Shown here: piece by piece, positions 6,292 through 6,622 of the stretch
Position numbering within the stretch: the stretch's first letter is position 1
How the letters are laid out: every line of letters begins with the position of its first letter
DNA from: WHSM01 sp050701635
GTDB lineage: Bacteria > Actinomycetota > Actinomycetes > Mycobacteriales > Micromonosporaceae
Direction of reading: 5' to 3'
Assembly: GCA_050701635.1 (NCBI GenBank)
Contig: JBOGDF010000310.1
Coordinates: 1-6,622, forward strand
DNA length: 6,622 nt
Notes under the pieces: generated by a model
Told to the model about the DNA's origin: nothing
The model's input: the letters and a program-made list of their open reading frames with translations, nothing else
Databases searched by the model: none
Made by a program: the position numbers and the translations under genes

Positions 6292-6622
6292 CTACGAGCG
6301 TGACAGCGGCGATTCGATCGGGAGTTCTCCCCATGTCAGCAGGCCGTGCCGCATCGCGAACAGCGCGGCAGCCGCCCGGGTCGACACGCCGATCTTGCCG
6401 TACGCGTTCTGGACGTGCCGGTCGGCGGTCTTCACAGAGATCCCCAACGCCCGGGCGATCTGTTTGGTCTGCATCCCGCGCGCCAGCATGCCGACCACCT
6501 GCGCCTCCCGCTCGGTCAGCCCGGCCGGTCTGGTGAACCGGGGGGCGGGCTGTCCCGCCGCGGCCAGCACCGCGGCCGCCGCGTCCGGGTCGAGCCGTCC
6601 CGCGGACACCTGCTCGGTGAGC
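6292..6622 (-). CDS. LuxR-type HTH protein, probable HD-domain/LuxR fusion (C-terminal part only)
   Basis: The gene enters from the right edge; its 5' part is outside the window and about 110 codons are visible. The C-terminal LuxR/NarL DNA-binding domain is clear: L-T-E-R-E-A-Q-V-V-G-M-L-A-R-G, then K-Q-I-A-R-A-L-G-I-S-V-K-T-A-D-R-H-V-Q-N and K-I-G-V-S-T-R-A-A-A-A-L-F-A-M. The last block and the preceding A-G-R-L-D-P-D-A-A-A-A-V-L-A-A-A-G are what I associate with actinobacterial proteins joining an HD phosphohydrolase domain to a LuxR domain. The HD residues themselves would lie off the window, so this assignment is inference. A GTG at 6609 could be read as a start, but coding continues in frame to the edge (L-T-E-Q before it), so the sequence is best read as a 3' fragment. 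It precedes the DUF998 gene by 55 bp. Confidence 0.85.
   Translation of the reverse strand, partial: LTEQVSAGRLDPDAAAAVLAAAGQPAPRFTRPAGLTEREAQVVGMLARGMQTKQIARALGISVKTADRHVQNAYGKIGVSTRAAAALFAMRHGLLTWGELPIESPLSRS

Overview
The window is high-GC actinobacterial DNA. Codon third positions are mostly G or C, Shine-Dalgarno sites are GAGG-like, and GTAC occurs often in CGTAC/GTACG context. Together with the protein families this suggests Micromonosporaceae or a near relative. The taxonomic placement is inference; no rRNA or other marker gene is present.

Layout, left to right. (1) Positions 23-1681, minus strand: a secreted 5'-nucleotidase/metallophosphatase with all expected motifs. (2) A 131-bp divergent intergenic region. 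(3) Positions 1813-2916, plus strand: a winged-helix protein of the HTH_42 family, which includes the AlkZ/YcaQ DNA glycosylases, with a Q-x-Q motif at the catalytic position. (4) Positions 3041-3595, plus strand: a GNAT acetyltransferase of the RimJ/RimL type, preceded by a 10-bp palindrome. (5) Positions 3614-4464, minus strand: a LysR-type regulator, convergent with the GNAT gene and broken by one missing base. (6) Positions 4470-5336, minus strand: a C45-family (penicillin acyltransferase-like) Ntn-hydrolase that lacks its usual C-terminal part. Its stop codon lies 5 bp before the LysR start. (7) Positions 5337-5535: a regulatory stretch holding a 17-bp inverted repeat, a possible 31-codon leader ORF, and a 9-bp tandem repeat. 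(8) Positions 5536-6236, minus strand: a DUF998 six-helix membrane protein, also broken by one missing base. (9) Positions 6292 to the right edge, minus strand: the C-terminal end of a LuxR-type HTH protein, probably an HD-domain/LuxR fusion.

The minus-strand genes on the right form two likely units: LuxR/HD then DUF998, and leader ORF then C45 hydrolase then LysR. The most notable features are signs of rearrangement or error. Two genes each lack exactly one base and are restored by lengthening a three-base C/G run by one. One enzyme gene appears cut off at its 3' end and joined to a regulator. I do not see a clearly new multi-gene system. The best functional leads are the possible AlkZ-type DNA-repair glycosylase and the operator/leader/tandem-repeat region ahead of the C45 gene.
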